From Bacteroidales bacterium (lineage in GTDB: Bacteria; Bacteroidota; Bacteroidia; Bacteroidales; P3), in NCBI GenBank assembly GCA_017479385.1, contig JAFVCE010000019.1, positions 1 to 64,000 on the forward strand: DNA of 64,000 bases, given 5' to 3'. Of the stretch, positions 44,902 to 54,385 are shown piece by piece. The notes beneath the pieces were generated by a model. That model had not been told where the DNA came from and ran no database searches. It worked only from the letters and a program-made list of their open reading frames with translations. Made by a program: the position numbers and the translations under genes. The number at the start of each line of letters is the position of its first letter. The stretch's first letter is position 1.

Positions 44902-46113
44902 TTATGAGAGGTGAAGTTCGTGGCCCATGCGCTCTTGTTTGGTTTTGAGGTAGCGCTCGTTGTAGCGGTTGGGTGCAATGACTATTGGCACGGTTTCGGT
45001 TATTTCGAGGCCGTAGCCTTCGAGTCCAGTACGCTTCACGGGATTGTTGGTAATGAGGCGCATTTTTGATACTTGCTGGTCGCGGAGTATCTGGGCCCCG
45101 ATGCCGTAGTCGCGCTCGTCGGCTTTGAAGCCGAGCTTGATGTTGGCGTCGACGGTGTCGAGCCCCATTTCTTGCAGGTGGTAGGCTTTGAGTTTGTTGA
45201 CGAGGCCAATGCCGCGGCCCTCTTGGCTCATATATACCACGAGGCCTTTGCCTTCGGCTTCAATCATCCTCATCGATTGGTGGAGTTGCTCGCCGCAGTC
45301 GCATTTGCACGAGCCGAATATGTCGCCCGTGGCGCAACTGGAGTGGACGCGCACCAGCACCGGCTCGTCGGGTTGCCATTGGCCTTTTTTGAGCACCATG
45401 TGGGTTGTGCCGTTGTCGAGCTGGGTGTAGGCAATGAGTTGGAAGTTGCCCCATTGGGTGGGCAGGAATACTTCTTCTTCTTTGCGGATGAGGGTTTCGT
45501 GGGCTACGCGGTAGGCAATGAGGTCTTTGATGGTGATGATTTTTAGGCCGAAGCGTTTGGCCACCTCTTGCAGTTGTGGCATACGGGCCATGGTGCCGTC
45601 GTCGTTGATAATCTCGATTAGGGCGCCGGCGGGTTCAAGGCCGGCGAGGCGAGCCAGGTCGACAGCGGCCTCGGTGTGGCCAGCACGAACCAGCACCCCG
45701 CCGTCGCGAGCGCGCAGGGGGTTGATGTGGCCCGGGCGGCCCAAGTCTTGGGGCTTGGTGTTGGGGGCGGATAGGGCGCGGATGGTCATGGCGCGGTCGT
45801 GCATAGAGACGCCAGTGGTGCAGCCGTTGCCCAGCAGGTCTACCGTCACGGTGAAAGGGGTGCCAAGGAGCGACGTGTTGTCGTGAACCTGCATATCGAG
45901 GTTCAGCTCCTTGCAGCGGCTCTCTGTTATTGGGGCGCAGAGCACGCCTCGACCGTTTTTGAGCATAAAGTTGACGTGCTCGGGAGTGATTTTTTCGGCA
46001 GCCATAATAAAGTCGCCCTCGTTTTCGCGGTCTTCATCGTCGACCACGATAACGAATTTGCCTTGGCGGAAATCTTCGATGGCTTCATCTATAGTGTTGA
46101 GTACGAAATCCAT
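44902..46113 (-). CDS. ribBA: Bifunctional 3,4-dihydroxy-2-butanone-4-phosphate synthase / GTP cyclohydrolase II
   Basis: A 403-aa protein. The N-terminal RibB half has [18 protein letters not shown] and the [20 protein letters not shown] motif. The C-terminal RibA half has the zinc Cys cluster [20 protein letters not shown] and [14 protein letters not shown] plus [11 protein letters not shown]. It makes the two starting precursors of riboflavin. Its promoter box TATATTTG is at 46144-46151. No FMN riboswitch was seen upstream. Confidence 0.97.
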   Translation of the reverse strand: MDFVLNTIDEAIEDFRQGKFVIVVDDEDRENEGDFIMAAEKITPEHVNFMLKNGRGVLCAPITESRCKELNLDMQVHDNTSLLGTPFTVTVDLLGNGCTTGVSMHDRAMTIRALSAPNTKPQDLGRPGHINPLRARDGGVLVRAGHTEAAVDLARLAGLEPAGALIEIINDDGTMARMPQLQEVAKRFGLKIITIKDLIAYRVAHETLIRKEEEVFLPTQWGNFQLIAYTQLDNGTTHMVLKKGQWQPDEPVLVRVHSSCATGDIFGSCKCDCGEQLHQSMRMIEAEGKGLVVYMSQEGRGIGLVNKLKAYHLQEMGLDTVDANIKLGFKADERDYGIGAQILRDQQVSKMRLITNNPVKRTGLEGYGLEITETVPIVIAPNRYNERYLKTKQERMGHELHLS

Positions 46114-46143
46114 AGCGTTTTATTATAGTGTTACTACAAACTG

Positions 46144-46151
46144 CAAATATA
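46144..46151 (-). promoter_or_regulatory. -7 box of the ribBA promoter
   Basis: TATATTTG on the minus strand, 31 bases before the ribBA start. Confidence 0.45.
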
Positions 46152-46181
46152 CACATTTTTTTTCAACCGTGGGTAAAAATA

Positions 46182-46212
46182 ACGGTGGCGACGCTTGTTG
46201 TGTCGCCACCGT
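46182..46212 (-). terminator. Terminator of the B12-riboswitch operon
   Basis: On the minus strand ACGGTGGCGAC pairs with GTCGCCACCGT around a 9-base loop and is followed by TATTTTTACC. It lies about 40 bases after the stop of the second T9SS protein. Confidence 0.8.
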
Positions 46213-46250
46213 AGTGATGTTTTGTTGAAAAGGTAAAAATGAATTATTCA

Positions 46251-47255
46251 CTATCGACGGTTCACGACCAGCTTGGTGGCTTCGCCGTCGATGCGTAACA
46301 TATAGACCCCGTTGCCGAGGCCCGAAATGTTCAGTGTTGTGCTGCGCCCTGCAAAATGGCGGCTCATCAGCAGGTGTCCGTCGGTGGCGTAGATGGCAAC
46401 AGTGTGGTTACCCTCGCTGCCAGCCACGACGTTGACCGTGTTCGAGGCTGGGTTGGGGGCTACCATCACCTTGCTGTGGCGCGTGGCGGATATGCTGCTG
46501 GTGGCTGGTTTGCGCTGGTTGAGTACGGCCACGCCTGTGAGGTCGAACCCGCCGCTGCCCCAAATGGTGTCTTGGGTTGGGTAGGGGTCGTTGACGATGT
46601 GGCCGCGCGAGTCGCGAGTGGCGTAGGTGGGGTTGATGGTTCCAACCACGTCGACAAGGCGCACGTAGACAATGGAGTCGACATCTATCCCTGCCGAGTC
46701 GCGCAGCTCGGCCAGGTCGAACGGGGTGCCGTAGCCATAGCGATATTTGCCAGCCAGATTGTAGAGTTTGGTCGGGTCGAGGGTGCCAATGGAGCCTACC
46801 TGCGTGGTGTCTTGGGTGAGCGACACCGAGGGGAAGCGCACGTAGCGCTCTCCGTCGGTCGAGACTTCGACAAAGGCCAGTTCGAGGAAAGCATCGTTGA
46901 ACGAGTTTTCGAATACTGCAAAGTCGGGGCCCTCTCCGTCTGTTATGGGATGGGCGAAGGTGAGCACGGCAGTGCCGCCATCGCCGAGGCTCACGGCCAC
47001 GGTGTTCATCCCACGCAGAGGGCCGATGGCCATGGTGTCGTCGCCGTAGTGAACTCGTGCGCCACTGGGGTTGACTATATCAACGGGACCGCGGTTGACT
47101 GTGCAGCCTGTGGCCCAAGCCACTATGGCCGAGCTGTCGCTCGCCACGGCGTCGCACCCTTCGGTGCCCACGGCTCCACAAAAAGAGTCCTGCCCCTGCA
47201 CGCTCGCGGCGTGCAGCAGCAGGACTGTGGCAAAGGTCAGTGCTATGCGCTTCAT
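46251..47255 (-). CDS. T9SS-exported protein with a stand-alone FCG-type domain (B12-riboswitch operon)
   Basis: A 334-aa protein. Signal peptide MKRIALTFATVLLLHAASVQG, then one domain from DSFCGAVGTEGCDAV through LGDGGTAVLTFAHPITDGEG, PDFAVFENSFNDAFLELAFV and EVSTDGERYVRFPSV to GGFDLTGVAVL. The last about 75 residues are a T9SS sorting domain (VMVAPNPASNTVNVV, LGNGVYMLRIDGEATKLVVN). The domain is paralogous to one inside the upstream 1562-aa protein. In Bacteroides, similar surface proteins are encoded beside btuB under B12 control. It starts 10 bases after the upstream stop, so it shares that transcript. Cobalamin capture is inferred. Confidence 0.85.
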   Translation of the reverse strand: MKRIALTFATVLLLHAASVQGQDSFCGAVGTEGCDAVASDSSAIVAWATGCTVNRGPVDIVNPSGARVHYGDDTMAIGPLRGMNTVAVSLGDGGTAVLTFAHPITDGEGPDFAVFENSFNDAFLELAFVEVSTDGERYVRFPSVSLTQDTTQVGSIGTLDPTKLYNLAGKYRYGYGTPFDLAELRDSAGIDVDSIVYVRLVDVVGTINPTYATRDSRGHIVNDPYPTQDTIWGSGGFDLTGVAVLNQRKPATSSISATRHSKVMVAPNPASNTVNVVAGSEGNHTVAIYATDGHLLMSRHFAGRSTTLNISGLGNGVYMLRIDGEATKLVVNRR

Positions 47256-47265
47256 TGTCGTTAGG

Positions 47266-50200
47266 TTAGCGAGTTATGGCAACGCGAGTGGCAGCACCTC
47301 CAACACGGAGCACGTAGATACCTTGTTGCAGGCTGTTGATGTTGAGTTGCAGGCTGTTGCTGCCAGCAGGCATGGTGTGGCGCATAACTTCGCGGCCCGA
47401 CATATCGTAAAGAACGGCGTCGGTAGGTACTTGATTCGATGTTAATACGACCTTAATACGGTCCGAGGCCGGATTTGGATACACCTCAACCTTGTTGGCC
47501 ACGATGGTGGCAATGCCGTTGGTTCTGGGCACGCTCACGGGGTGAATTTCCATGGGGTAGGCGTAGGTGTATTGCCAGTACTGGTATGTGCCGTCGTCGA
47601 TGAAGGTGCTGTCGACTATAACGCCTACCGAGATGTCGGCCCATTTCACGAAGTCGCCGTTGCCAACCTTCATTTGGTCGGCGCCAAGCATGGCGCTTTC
47701 GCCGTTGACGTTGAGGTTCCAATATGTGCTCCAGTCGTCGGACGGGGTGAGGCGCAAGGTGTCGGCAGTGGTCGAGTCGTAGAAGAGGAAGTCGTTGTAG
47801 AACGAGGTAGAGCCCACGGTGCTGAAACGCGGGTCGGCTGTGGCGATGGCTTCGACGATTGTGCTCACGGTTACGCTATCGGTGCCGAAGCGGTAGCCCC
47901 AAGCCAGAGCGGAGTCGGCCCAGTTGAAGGCAATGACCACGCGGTTGTTGCCCTCGCCAAGCCAGTAGAGCACGCTATCGGCAGCAATGGTGGCGTCGAC
48001 CACTGTGGTGGTGTCGGTTGTATTGGTGTCAGGGGTGTAGGGGGCGGGGACAGCCTCGATTTCGGTGGCCCAAACCACGCCTTCGGGATACCAAGAGCCG
48101 TAACTCATCGTGGAATCGTAGCCTGTGCCAAAGGCCGATTCGCCAATCTTTAGGAAGTCGTTGTTGTGCATCGTAGCGTTGCCGCTGAGACCCTGAATGC
48201 CGCTAAGGCTGAATTGGACGTATGAGGAGGGCGCTGGTTGAGTGCTGAGGTTGATGAGCGAGTCGGTAAAGCTGATGCTATTGATGAAGCCGTTGTTGGC
48301 GTCGATGGTGAGGCGTGGGTCGGTGGTGTTGAGGCTGTCGAGTATGGCGCTGATGGTGGCGTTGCCTTCCCAACGCACACCCCATGCCAGAGCTTTTTCG
48401 GGGCTGGCCCAGCTGATGGCCACGATGGCTTGTTTGGAGCCGGTGCCCACCCAGTAGAGTATGTCGCTGGCAGCGATACGGGTATCGACAGGCATTTCGG
48501 CAACGGTGGCAGGCTCAATCGGGGTGGACCACACGGTGTTGCTGTCGTTGCTTACCTTGACCACCATACCGCTCTGGAGCTCGATGTCTTCCATCTCGAC
48601 GGTCGAGGCGAGGTAGCCGTTCACTTTGGCTTTCCAGGTGTTGGGGTCGGCCTGAATGCGGACAGGGTATTCAACGAAGCTGAAGAGGTAGACAGAGCTG
48701 CCATAAGGTTGGGTGTAGTTGAAGCGCGGGTCGCGACTGTCGATGTCGATAATCATGTCTTCGGCAGTGAGCTCGTCGTCGGCATCGAAGCGGTAACCCC
48801 AAGCGTAGGCGTGGCCGTCGATGTCGAGCACGAAGATAGCCTCGTCGTCGCCTTCGCCAATCCAGTAGAGGATGTCGCTGGCATCGATGGTGGCTTCTTC
48901 GACCACGACGGTGGTGTCGGTCGAGGTGGTGTCAACAGGGTCGTAGAATATGTTGATAGCGCCAACGCCGGCAAGGTCGAAACCGCCCGTAGGGCCGTTG
49001 GTGGGCCAGGGGTCGTTGATTATGCGACCTTCGGCATCGCGAGTGGCGTATTGTGGGTCGATAGAGCCAACCACGTCGACAATGCGCACATAGTTAATGG
49101 AGTCGATATTGATGCCTTCGGCTCCGCGCAATTCTTCAAGGTCGAACGGGGTGCCGTAGCCCTTACGGAATTTGCCGGCAAGGTTGTTGATGTTGGTGGG
49201 GTCAATCGAACCAGTATCGCTGATTTGGGTCTCGGTTTGTGTGAACGAGGAGGCTGGGAATCGCACAAAGGTTTCGCCGTCGGTCGAGACTTCGACAAAG
49301 GCCAGTTCGAGGAAGGCGTCGTTGAACGAGTTCTCGAACACAGCAAAGTCGGGGCCTTCGCCGTTGGTGAGGTGACCTGCAAAGGTGAGCAGGGCCGAGC
49401 CACCGTCGCCGAGACTGACCACGTTGAGGTTGTCGCTAAGGCTAACAGGGCCAATGGCCATCGTGTCGTTGCCGTAGGTTACCATGGGCGAGTTTGCGAT
49501 GGCAATGTTGGCCGGGCCACGGGTTACTACGCAGGTAGTGGCCCAGTCGACGATGGTCGAATTGTTGGCAGCAATGGCGGTGCAGTCCTCGGTTCCCACC
49601 GGGCCACAGAAAGGACCGTGTTGGGGCTGGGTTTGAGTGGTGTCGGTCGTTGTGGTGTCGCTGCTGATTTCGGGCACGCTCACGGGGTGAATTTCCATGG
49701 GGAAGACGTAGGTGTAGAAGGTGTAGGTCTGGCCGTCCCATTCTTGGGAGGTGCTGTCGGTTACGATGCCAGCAGCTGGGTCGGCCCAACGGGTGAAGTC
49801 GCCATCGTGGAGGTAGGCGGCCATACCGGCCGATTCGCTACCGTTGACGTAGTTGCTCCACCAACTGTTGGGGCTGACGGCGAGGTTGATGTCGTTTTCG
49901 ACAAAGTTGATGTCGGTGAGGTATCCGCCCGAGGTGGCGATGCTAAAGCGCGGGTCGGCGGCGACAATGTCGTCCATCATGTTTTGCATAGAGACTTCAT
50001 CGGTGCCGAAACGGTAGCCCCAAGCCAGGGCGGAGTCGGCCCAGTTGATGGCCAAGACCACTTGGTTGTTGCCCTCGCCTACCCAGAAGAGAATGCTGTC
50101 GGCGGCAATGGTAGCGTCGACCACTGTTGTGGTGTCGCTGCTGATTTCGGGCACGCTCACGGGGTGAATTTCCATGGGGAAGACGTAGGTGTAGGAGGTG

Positions 50201-51954
50201 TAGGTCTGGCCGTCCCATTCGTAGGAGGTGCTGTCGGTTACGATGCCAGCAACGGGGTCGGCCCAACGGGTGAAGTCGCCATCGTGGAGGTAGGCGGCCA
50301 TACCAGCCGATTCGCTACCGTTGACGTAGTTGCTCCACCAACTGTTGGAGCTGACGGCGAGGTTGATGCCGTTTTCGACAAAGTTGATGTCGGTGAGGTA
50401 TCCGCCCGAAATGGCGATGCTAAGGCGCGGGTCGGCGGCGACAATGTCGTCCATCATGTCTTGCATGGTGACGTAGTCGGTACCGAAGCGGTAGCCCCAA
50501 GCCAGGGCGGAGTCAGCCCAGTTGATGGCCAAGACCACTTGGTTGTCACCCTCGCCTACCCAGAAGAGAATGCTGTCGGCGGCGATAGTGGCTTCGTCGG
50601 GGATAGGTAGGCTAACGGGGTAGATGGGTGCGCTCCAATATACGGCGGCAGGGTAGCAGCCATAGTCAGAGCAGGTGCTGTCTACACCAATACCGTAGGC
50701 CGATTCGCCCACTTTGAGGAACGAGCCGTCCGAGAGGGAGCTTGTGAGGCCAGCATTCGGGTTGCCGTCGAGGATGAACTGCATGACGGAGGTGCGCCCT
50801 TCGGCGTTCCAAGTTAGAGTTTCGCCGTTATGAGTAAAGGTGAAGTCGGCAAGGTAGTTGGAGGAGAGACGTGGGTCGGCGTCGACAATGGCGTTGAGGG
50901 CATCGCGGACCGATATGTCGTCGAAACGCAAACCCCATGCCAGAGCGGTGTCGGGGCTACCCCAGTTGATGGCTATGACGGCTTGGTTAGAGCCTTCGCC
51001 CACCCAGTAGCGGATGTTGGAGGCATCGATGGTGGTGTTGATGGGCATGGCGACCACGCTGGCGGGGCTGACGGCGACGGTCCAAAGGTCGTCCTCAGAG
51101 TCGCTGATTTTGACATAGGTGCCATTGGCAAGGTCGTAGTCGGAGAACTCGTCATCGTCGTCGGCCAATTCGCCATCGACTTTGAAGCGGAATTCGTCGA
51201 GAGAGAGGCTGAGGGGGTATTCGCGGTAGGAAAAAAACATTTTGTAGGTAGTCCAGCTCATGCTGTAGGCCAGGCGTGGGTCGGCAGCGTCGATGGCTGT
51301 TATCATGTCGAAGACGGTCGGTTCGTCGTCGGCGTCGAAGCGGTAGCCCCAGGCGAGGCTGGTGTTGCCCGACTCGATGTTGAGTATGGCGTAGGAGTCG
51401 CCCTCGCCAACCCAAAAGAGGATGTCGTCGGCAGCAATGGTGGCGTCGGTGGCTACCGGGGTGCTTGGGACGCCGGGGTAGATTGTTTCAGAGGCTACGT
51501 AGTAGCCTCCGGTCGAGACTTCCATTTGCGAACCGTCTTCGAGCGAGGCGAAGTCTTCCCACTCGTTGGCGGGGTAATTGTTGCCGTCGATTTGTATGCT
51601 GTTGACGGCCGAGTTGCCGGAACGGAGGTCGAGTGTGCCGTCGTTGTAGGCCACCCATTCCAGGCCGTAGGGGGTGTCCATGTAGCGGCGGATGTGGTAG
51701 GAGAAGCGAGAGTCGTTGGTGGCAATGAGTTCGAGAGCGTCGGCAACGGTAATCCAGCCGTCTTCGTCCTCGTTCCAACGCAGGCCCCACACGATGACGA
51801 TACCGTCGTCCATATCTTCTTCGTCGAAGTAGACGGCTACGGTGGCCGACTGTGGGCCGGAGCCAATCCAGTACTGCACCTGCGAGGCGTCGATTTGTGC
51901 CCAGGCACCCAGCGCGAGGCCGAGCAGGCACACAAGGGTTAAGATTTTTTTCAT
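47266..51954 (-). CDS. Giant T9SS-exported protein with eight tandem domains and one FCG-type domain, downstream of a B12 riboswitch
   Basis: A 1562-aa protein from the ATG at 51954; the longer frame runs through the riboswitch and is not coding. Signal peptide MKKILTLVCLLGLALGAWAQ. Eight repeats open with a motif like ATIAADSILFWVGEGDNQVV and continue LAWGYRF...DPR; they start near residues 20, 169, 304, 451, 611, 1020, 1156 and 1320. Between repeats five and six (about 778-1015) lies an FCG-type domain like that of the next gene. Repeats four and five are nearly identical (477-bp period). The last about 75 residues are a T9SS sorting domain. I know no name for the repeat. Cobalamin binding is inferred from the riboswitch. 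Confidence 0.88.
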   Translation of the reverse strand: MKKILTLVCLLGLALGAWAQIDASQVQYWIGSGPQSATVAVYFDEEDMDDGIVIVWGLRWNEDEDGWITVADALELIATNDSRFSYHIRRYMDTPYGLEWVAYNDGTLDLRSGNSAVNSIQIDGNNYPANEWEDFASLEDGSQMEVSTGGYYVASETIYPGVPSTPVATDATIAADDILFWVGEGDSYAILNIESGNTSLAWGYRFDADDEPTVFDMITAIDAADPRLAYSMSWTTYKMFFSYREYPLSLSLDEFRFKVDGELADDDDEFSDYDLANGTYVKISDSEDDLWTVAVSPASVVAMPINTTIDASNIRYWVGEGSNQAVIAINWGSPDTALAWGLRFDDISVRDALNAIVDADPRLSSNYLADFTFTHNGETLTWNAEGRTSVMQFILDGNPNAGLTSSLSDGSFLKVGESAYGIGVDSTCSDYGCYPAAVYWSAPIYPVSLPIPDEATIAADSILFWVGEGDNQVVLAINWADSALAWGYRFGTDYVTMQDMMDDIVAADPRLSIAISGGYLTDINFVENGINLAVSSNSWWSNYVNGSESAGMAAYLHDGDFTRWADPVAGIVTDSTSYEWDGQTYTSYTYVFPMEIHPVSVPEISSDTTTVVDATIAADSILFWVGEGNNQVVLAINWADSALAWGYRFGTDEVSMQNMMDDIVAADPRFSIATSGGYLTDINFVENDINLAVSPNSWWSNYVNGSESAGMAAYLHDGDFTRWADPAAGIVTDSTSQEWDGQTYTFYTYVFPMEIHPVSVPEISSDTTTTDTTQTQPQHGPFCGPVGTEDCTAIAANNSTIVDWATTCVVTRGPANIAIANSPMVTYGNDTMAIGPVSLSDNLNVVSLGDGGSALLTFAGHLTNGEGPDFAVFENSFNDAFLELAFVEVSTDGETFVRFPASSFTQTETQISDTGSIDPTNINNLAGKFRKGYGTPFDLEELRGAEGINIDSINYVRIVDVVGSIDPQYATRDAEGRIINDPWPTNGPTGGFDLAGVGAINIFYDPVDTTSTDTTVVVEEATIDASDILYWIGEGDDEAIFVLDIDGHAYAWGYRFDADDELTAEDMIIDIDSRDPRFNYTQPYGSSVYLFSFVEYPVRIQADPNTWKAKVNGYLASTVEMEDIELQSGMVVKVSNDSNTVWSTPIEPATVAEMPVDTRIAASDILYWVGTGSKQAIVAISWASPEKALAWGVRWEGNATISAILDSLNTTDPRLTIDANNGFINSISFTDSLINLSTQPAPSSYVQFSLSGIQGLSGNATMHNNDFLKIGESAFGTGYDSTMSYGSWYPEGVVWATEIEAVPAPYTPDTNTTDTTTVVDATIAADSVLYWLGEGNNRVVIAFNWADSALAWGYRFGTDSVTVSTIVEAIATADPRFSTVGSTSFYNDFLFYDSTTADTLRLTPSDDWSTYWNLNVNGESAMLGADQMKVGNGDFVKWADISVGVIVDSTFIDDGTYQYWQYTYAYPMEIHPVSVPRTNGIATIVANKVEVYPNPASDRIKVVLTSNQVPTDAVLYDMSGREVMRHTMPAGSNSLQLNINSLQQGIYVLRVGGAATRVAITR
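47434..47460 (-). repeat. Dispersed repeat core, copy 8, inside a T9SS gene
   Basis: AAGGTCGTATTAACATCGAA, identical over 20 bases to copy 3, lies within the coding sequence and is translated as KVVLTSN in the sorting domain. The reading frame is the same as in copy 7. Confidence 0.65.
49640..50596 (-). repeat. Tandem duplication of a 477-bp domain unit
   Basis: Two nearly identical units lie head to tail within the 1562-aa protein gene. The shared marker GCTGATTTCGGGCACGCT recurs with a spacing of exactly 477 bases (159 codons). The units encode repeats four and five, which differ at only about a dozen residues, so this is a recent duplication. Confidence 0.85.
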
Positions 51955-52184
51955 TTTTGTTTCCTTTTTTATTATTTTGTTAAACAATAATTTTTCCGTT
52001 TGCGCGTTAATATGTCGCATCGGCTTTCGTGGGGTGGATAAAAGGAACGGGTTTGAGCGAGGCGTGGGTTGCCTGTGGTTTGAGCTCCGTTGTGCCAGTG
52101 GCAGTGCCATGTGGTGTGGTTGTGGGAGCAGGGGCTGCGGTGTCGCTTTTTCCGGCTTTTTCCTCGAAAGCCTCAAAAGTACTC

Positions 52185-52385
52185 TCGGTTTGGCAGGTCT
52201 TCTGACTTGCTCCCTCGTCTGAGCCGGGCCTTCTCGTGCAACTATGGCGTTGCACAATGGCGTTTGGCGGGGCGGCTCGCGAGTGGTTGCGGAGCTTACA
52301 GCAGCGGGACTGTTCGGGATTTCCACCCGATTCCCTCTTGGCACCTATGGCGCTGATTGTTACCGCGTTAGCGGCAAAATGGTGG
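52185..52385 (-). promoter_or_regulatory. Cobalamin (adenosylcobalamin-type) riboswitch
   Basis: On the minus strand the conserved B12 riboswitch pieces occur in order: AGAGGGAATCGGGTGGAAAT, CCCGAACAGTCCCGCTGCTG followed by TAAGC, a variable region, then GAGCAAGTCAGAAGACCTGC. It lies about 230 bases before the start of the 1562-aa T9SS protein and downstream of a TACCTTTG -7 box (52411-52418). It should repress the two T9SS genes when cobalamin is plentiful. Confidence 0.93.
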
Positions 52386-52410
52386 CGCCTGTTGGTGACC
52401 AAACCGTTTG

Positions 52411-52418
52411 CAAAGGTA
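52411..52418 (-). promoter_or_regulatory. -7 box upstream of the B12 riboswitch
   Basis: TACCTTTG on the minus strand fits TAnnTTTG and lies about 25 bases before the conserved riboswitch core begins. Confidence 0.5.
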
Positions 52419-52570
52419 CGAATATTTTTTCAAATCGCACTTTTTTTTTGTATTTCCCCTTTTGGGGCAGGGCCGAGTTGGCCGGGCGTGGGGTGGGTGA
52501 GGGGGCTTATTGGGGGTGGCTTTGCCATCGAGTGGTAATCGTTAAAGGGATGTTAATAAAATGTTGAAAG

Positions 52571-52616
52571 GACGATGTTAATACGACCTTAACCCCTCTT
52601 TGACCCCTCTTTGGGG
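52571..52616 (-). repeat. Dispersed G-rich repeat, copy 5
   Basis: On the minus strand CCCCAAAGAGGGGTCAAAGA is followed by GGGGTTAAGGTCGTATTAAC and ATCGTCC. It lies between the tryptophanase terminator and the B12 riboswitch. Confidence 0.85.
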
Positions 52617-52643
52617 TATCTGGGCATTGGGAGGGGTGATAAA

Positions 52644-52680
52644 TAGAAAATTGTACCCGCCGGGCGAGTACAATTTTCTA
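52644..52680 (-). terminator. Terminator of tnaA
   Basis: TAGAAAATTGTAC pairs with GTACAATTTTCTA, 13 bp, around an 11-base GC loop. The minus-strand 3' side reads ATTTTCTATTTA. It lies 30 bases past the tnaA stop. Confidence 0.8.
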
Positions 52681-52709
52681 TTTGTAGTTTGTGTGGGTTG
52701 ATTTTCGGA

Positions 52710-54086
52710 TTAGCCGAGTCTGCGGAATTGGCAGGTGAAGTGGCGCATGAGTTCGGCTTCCCAGGTGATTTCGAGGCCGCGTTTGATGGTGTCGCGACGG
52801 TCGTAGACGTTCTTGAGGGCGGCGGCTATGACGTCCATGTGGTTGTTGGTGTAGACGCGACGGGGTATGCAGAGGCGCACGAAGTCGTTGCCGCCAAAGC
52901 GGTTCTGGCGGGTAACGGGGTCGCGGTCGGCCAGGACGTAGCCGATTTCGCAGGCGCGGATGCCGGCTTCGAGGTAGAGTTCGCAGGTGAGGGTTTGGGC
53001 GGGGAACTCTTCTTTGGGGATTTGGGAGAGGACCTTGTCGGCGTCGACAAAGATGGCGTGGCCACCGGCGGGGCGCTGGTAGGGTATGCCGTATTCGTCG
53101 AGTTTGGCGGCGAGGTAGTGGACTTGTTTGATGCGGGTTTCGACCATCTCGAATTCGATGTTTTCTTTCAGGCCGACGGCGAGGGCGTCCATGTCGCGGC
53201 CGTTCATGCCGCCATAGGTGAGGAAGCCTTCGAAGGGTATGCAGAAGAGTTTGGCGCCTTCGTACCACTCTTTTTTGTTGGTGGCGATGAAGCCGCCCAT
53301 GTTGACCAGGCCGTCTTTCTTGGCGCTCATGGTCATCGAGTCGGCGTAGGAGAACATCTCTTTGCAGATTTCGCGCAGGGTTTTGTCTTTGTAGCCTTCT
53401 TCGCGTGTTTTGATGAAGTAGGCGTTCTCGATGAAGCGGGCGCTGTCGATGTTGACGGGCACGCCGTAGCGGTGGCAGAGTTCGCAGGTTTCGCGTATGT
53501 TCTGCATCGAGACGGGTTGGCCGCCAACGGTGTTGTTGGTCACGGTGAGGACCATGAAGGGGACGTTGCCTTTGTTTTCTTGGAGTACTTTTTCGAGTTT
53601 GGCGAGGTCGACGTTGCCTTTGAAGGGTTTTTCGAGCTGGGTGTCGTAGGCTTCGGCCACGGTGACGTCGATGGCGAAGGCTTTGCGGCTCTCGATGTGG
53701 CCCTTGGTGGTGTCGAAGTGGGCGTTGCCGGGTATGATTTGGCCGGGTTTGACGAGGTAGGAGAACAGTACGTTCTCTGCGGCGCGGCCTTGGTGGGTGG
53801 GGATGACGTATTCGAAACCGGTGATGTCGGTGATGGTGTCTTTCATGTGGTAGAAGGAGCGGGCGCCGCCGTAGCTTTCGTCGCCCTGCATCATGGCGGC
53901 CCACTGGCGGTCGCTCATGGCGCCGGTACCGCTATCGGTGAGCAGGTCGATGTAGACGTAGTCGCTCTTGAGCATGAAGACGTTTTGGTGAGCCTCGTTG
54001 AGCCATTTTTCGCGTTGTTCGCGGGTGCTCTTTTTGATGGGTTCCACCATTTTGATTTTCCAACTTTCTGCAAATGGGATTTCCAT
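52710..54086 (-). CDS. tnaA: Tryptophanase
   Basis: A 458-aa PLP enzyme. Signatures: DYVYIDLLTDSGTGAMSDRQ, PTHQGRAAENVLFSY, VTNNTVGGQPVSMQNI, the DSARFIENAYFIKTRE block, the PLP Lys in MTMSAKKDGLVNMGGF and RLCIPRRVYTNNHMDV. It splits Trp to indole, pyruvate and ammonia. Tyrosine phenol-lyase is the close alternative, but the DSARF and ACEIGY-type residues favour tryptophanase. A promoter box lies at 54314-54321, giving a leader of over 200 bases. No tnaC-like peptide was found. Confidence 0.9.
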   Translation of the reverse strand: MEIPFAESWKIKMVEPIKKSTREQREKWLNEAHQNVFMLKSDYVYIDLLTDSGTGAMSDRQWAAMMQGDESYGGARSFYHMKDTITDITGFEYVIPTHQGRAAENVLFSYLVKPGQIIPGNAHFDTTKGHIESRKAFAIDVTVAEAYDTQLEKPFKGNVDLAKLEKVLQENKGNVPFMVLTVTNNTVGGQPVSMQNIRETCELCHRYGVPVNIDSARFIENAYFIKTREEGYKDKTLREICKEMFSYADSMTMSAKKDGLVNMGGFIATNKKEWYEGAKLFCIPFEGFLTYGGMNGRDMDALAVGLKENIEFEMVETRIKQVHYLAAKLDEYGIPYQRPAGGHAIFVDADKVLSQIPKEEFPAQTLTCELYLEAGIRACEIGYVLADRDPVTRQNRFGGNDFVRLCIPRRVYTNNHMDVIAAALKNVYDRRDTIKRGLEITWEAELMRHFTCQFRRLG

Positions 54087-54313
54087 AAAATTGTGGTTTT
54101 AAGGGTTTATGTTTTTTAATAAAAGTTTTTTGCTTTTGGTGCCTCGTTGGGGCGTGTGGGCTGCGGTCTGGGCGTGGGTGTAGGCCACTTGGGGGCGTGG
54201 CTGGTGGTAGGTGGTGCAGCGCCCTATCGGAAGTCGTAAACGTCACGCTTCTTGACGTTTAGGAAGAGTTTCCGCCCGCTCATGTATGGGTTGAACTGTG
54301 TCATATCCGCCTG

Positions 54314-54342
54314 CAAAGTTACGATTTTTTTCCGAATTGCAA
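54314..54342 (-). promoter_or_regulatory. Probable tnaA promoter
   Basis: On the minus strand TTG (54340-54342), 18 bases, then TAACTTTG (54314-54321). This leaves a leader of about 220 bases with no other gene in it. Confidence 0.5.
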
Positions 54343-54385
54343 GCAGTTTTGTCAGATTTTTTTCTCTCTCTTGGCTGCTGTTGTT

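Noticed and set aside
52007..52402. Open frames across the B12 riboswitch, including the upstream extension of the T9SS gene
   Set aside because: The region is a conserved non-coding aptamer; the true gene start is the signal-peptide ATG at 51954.
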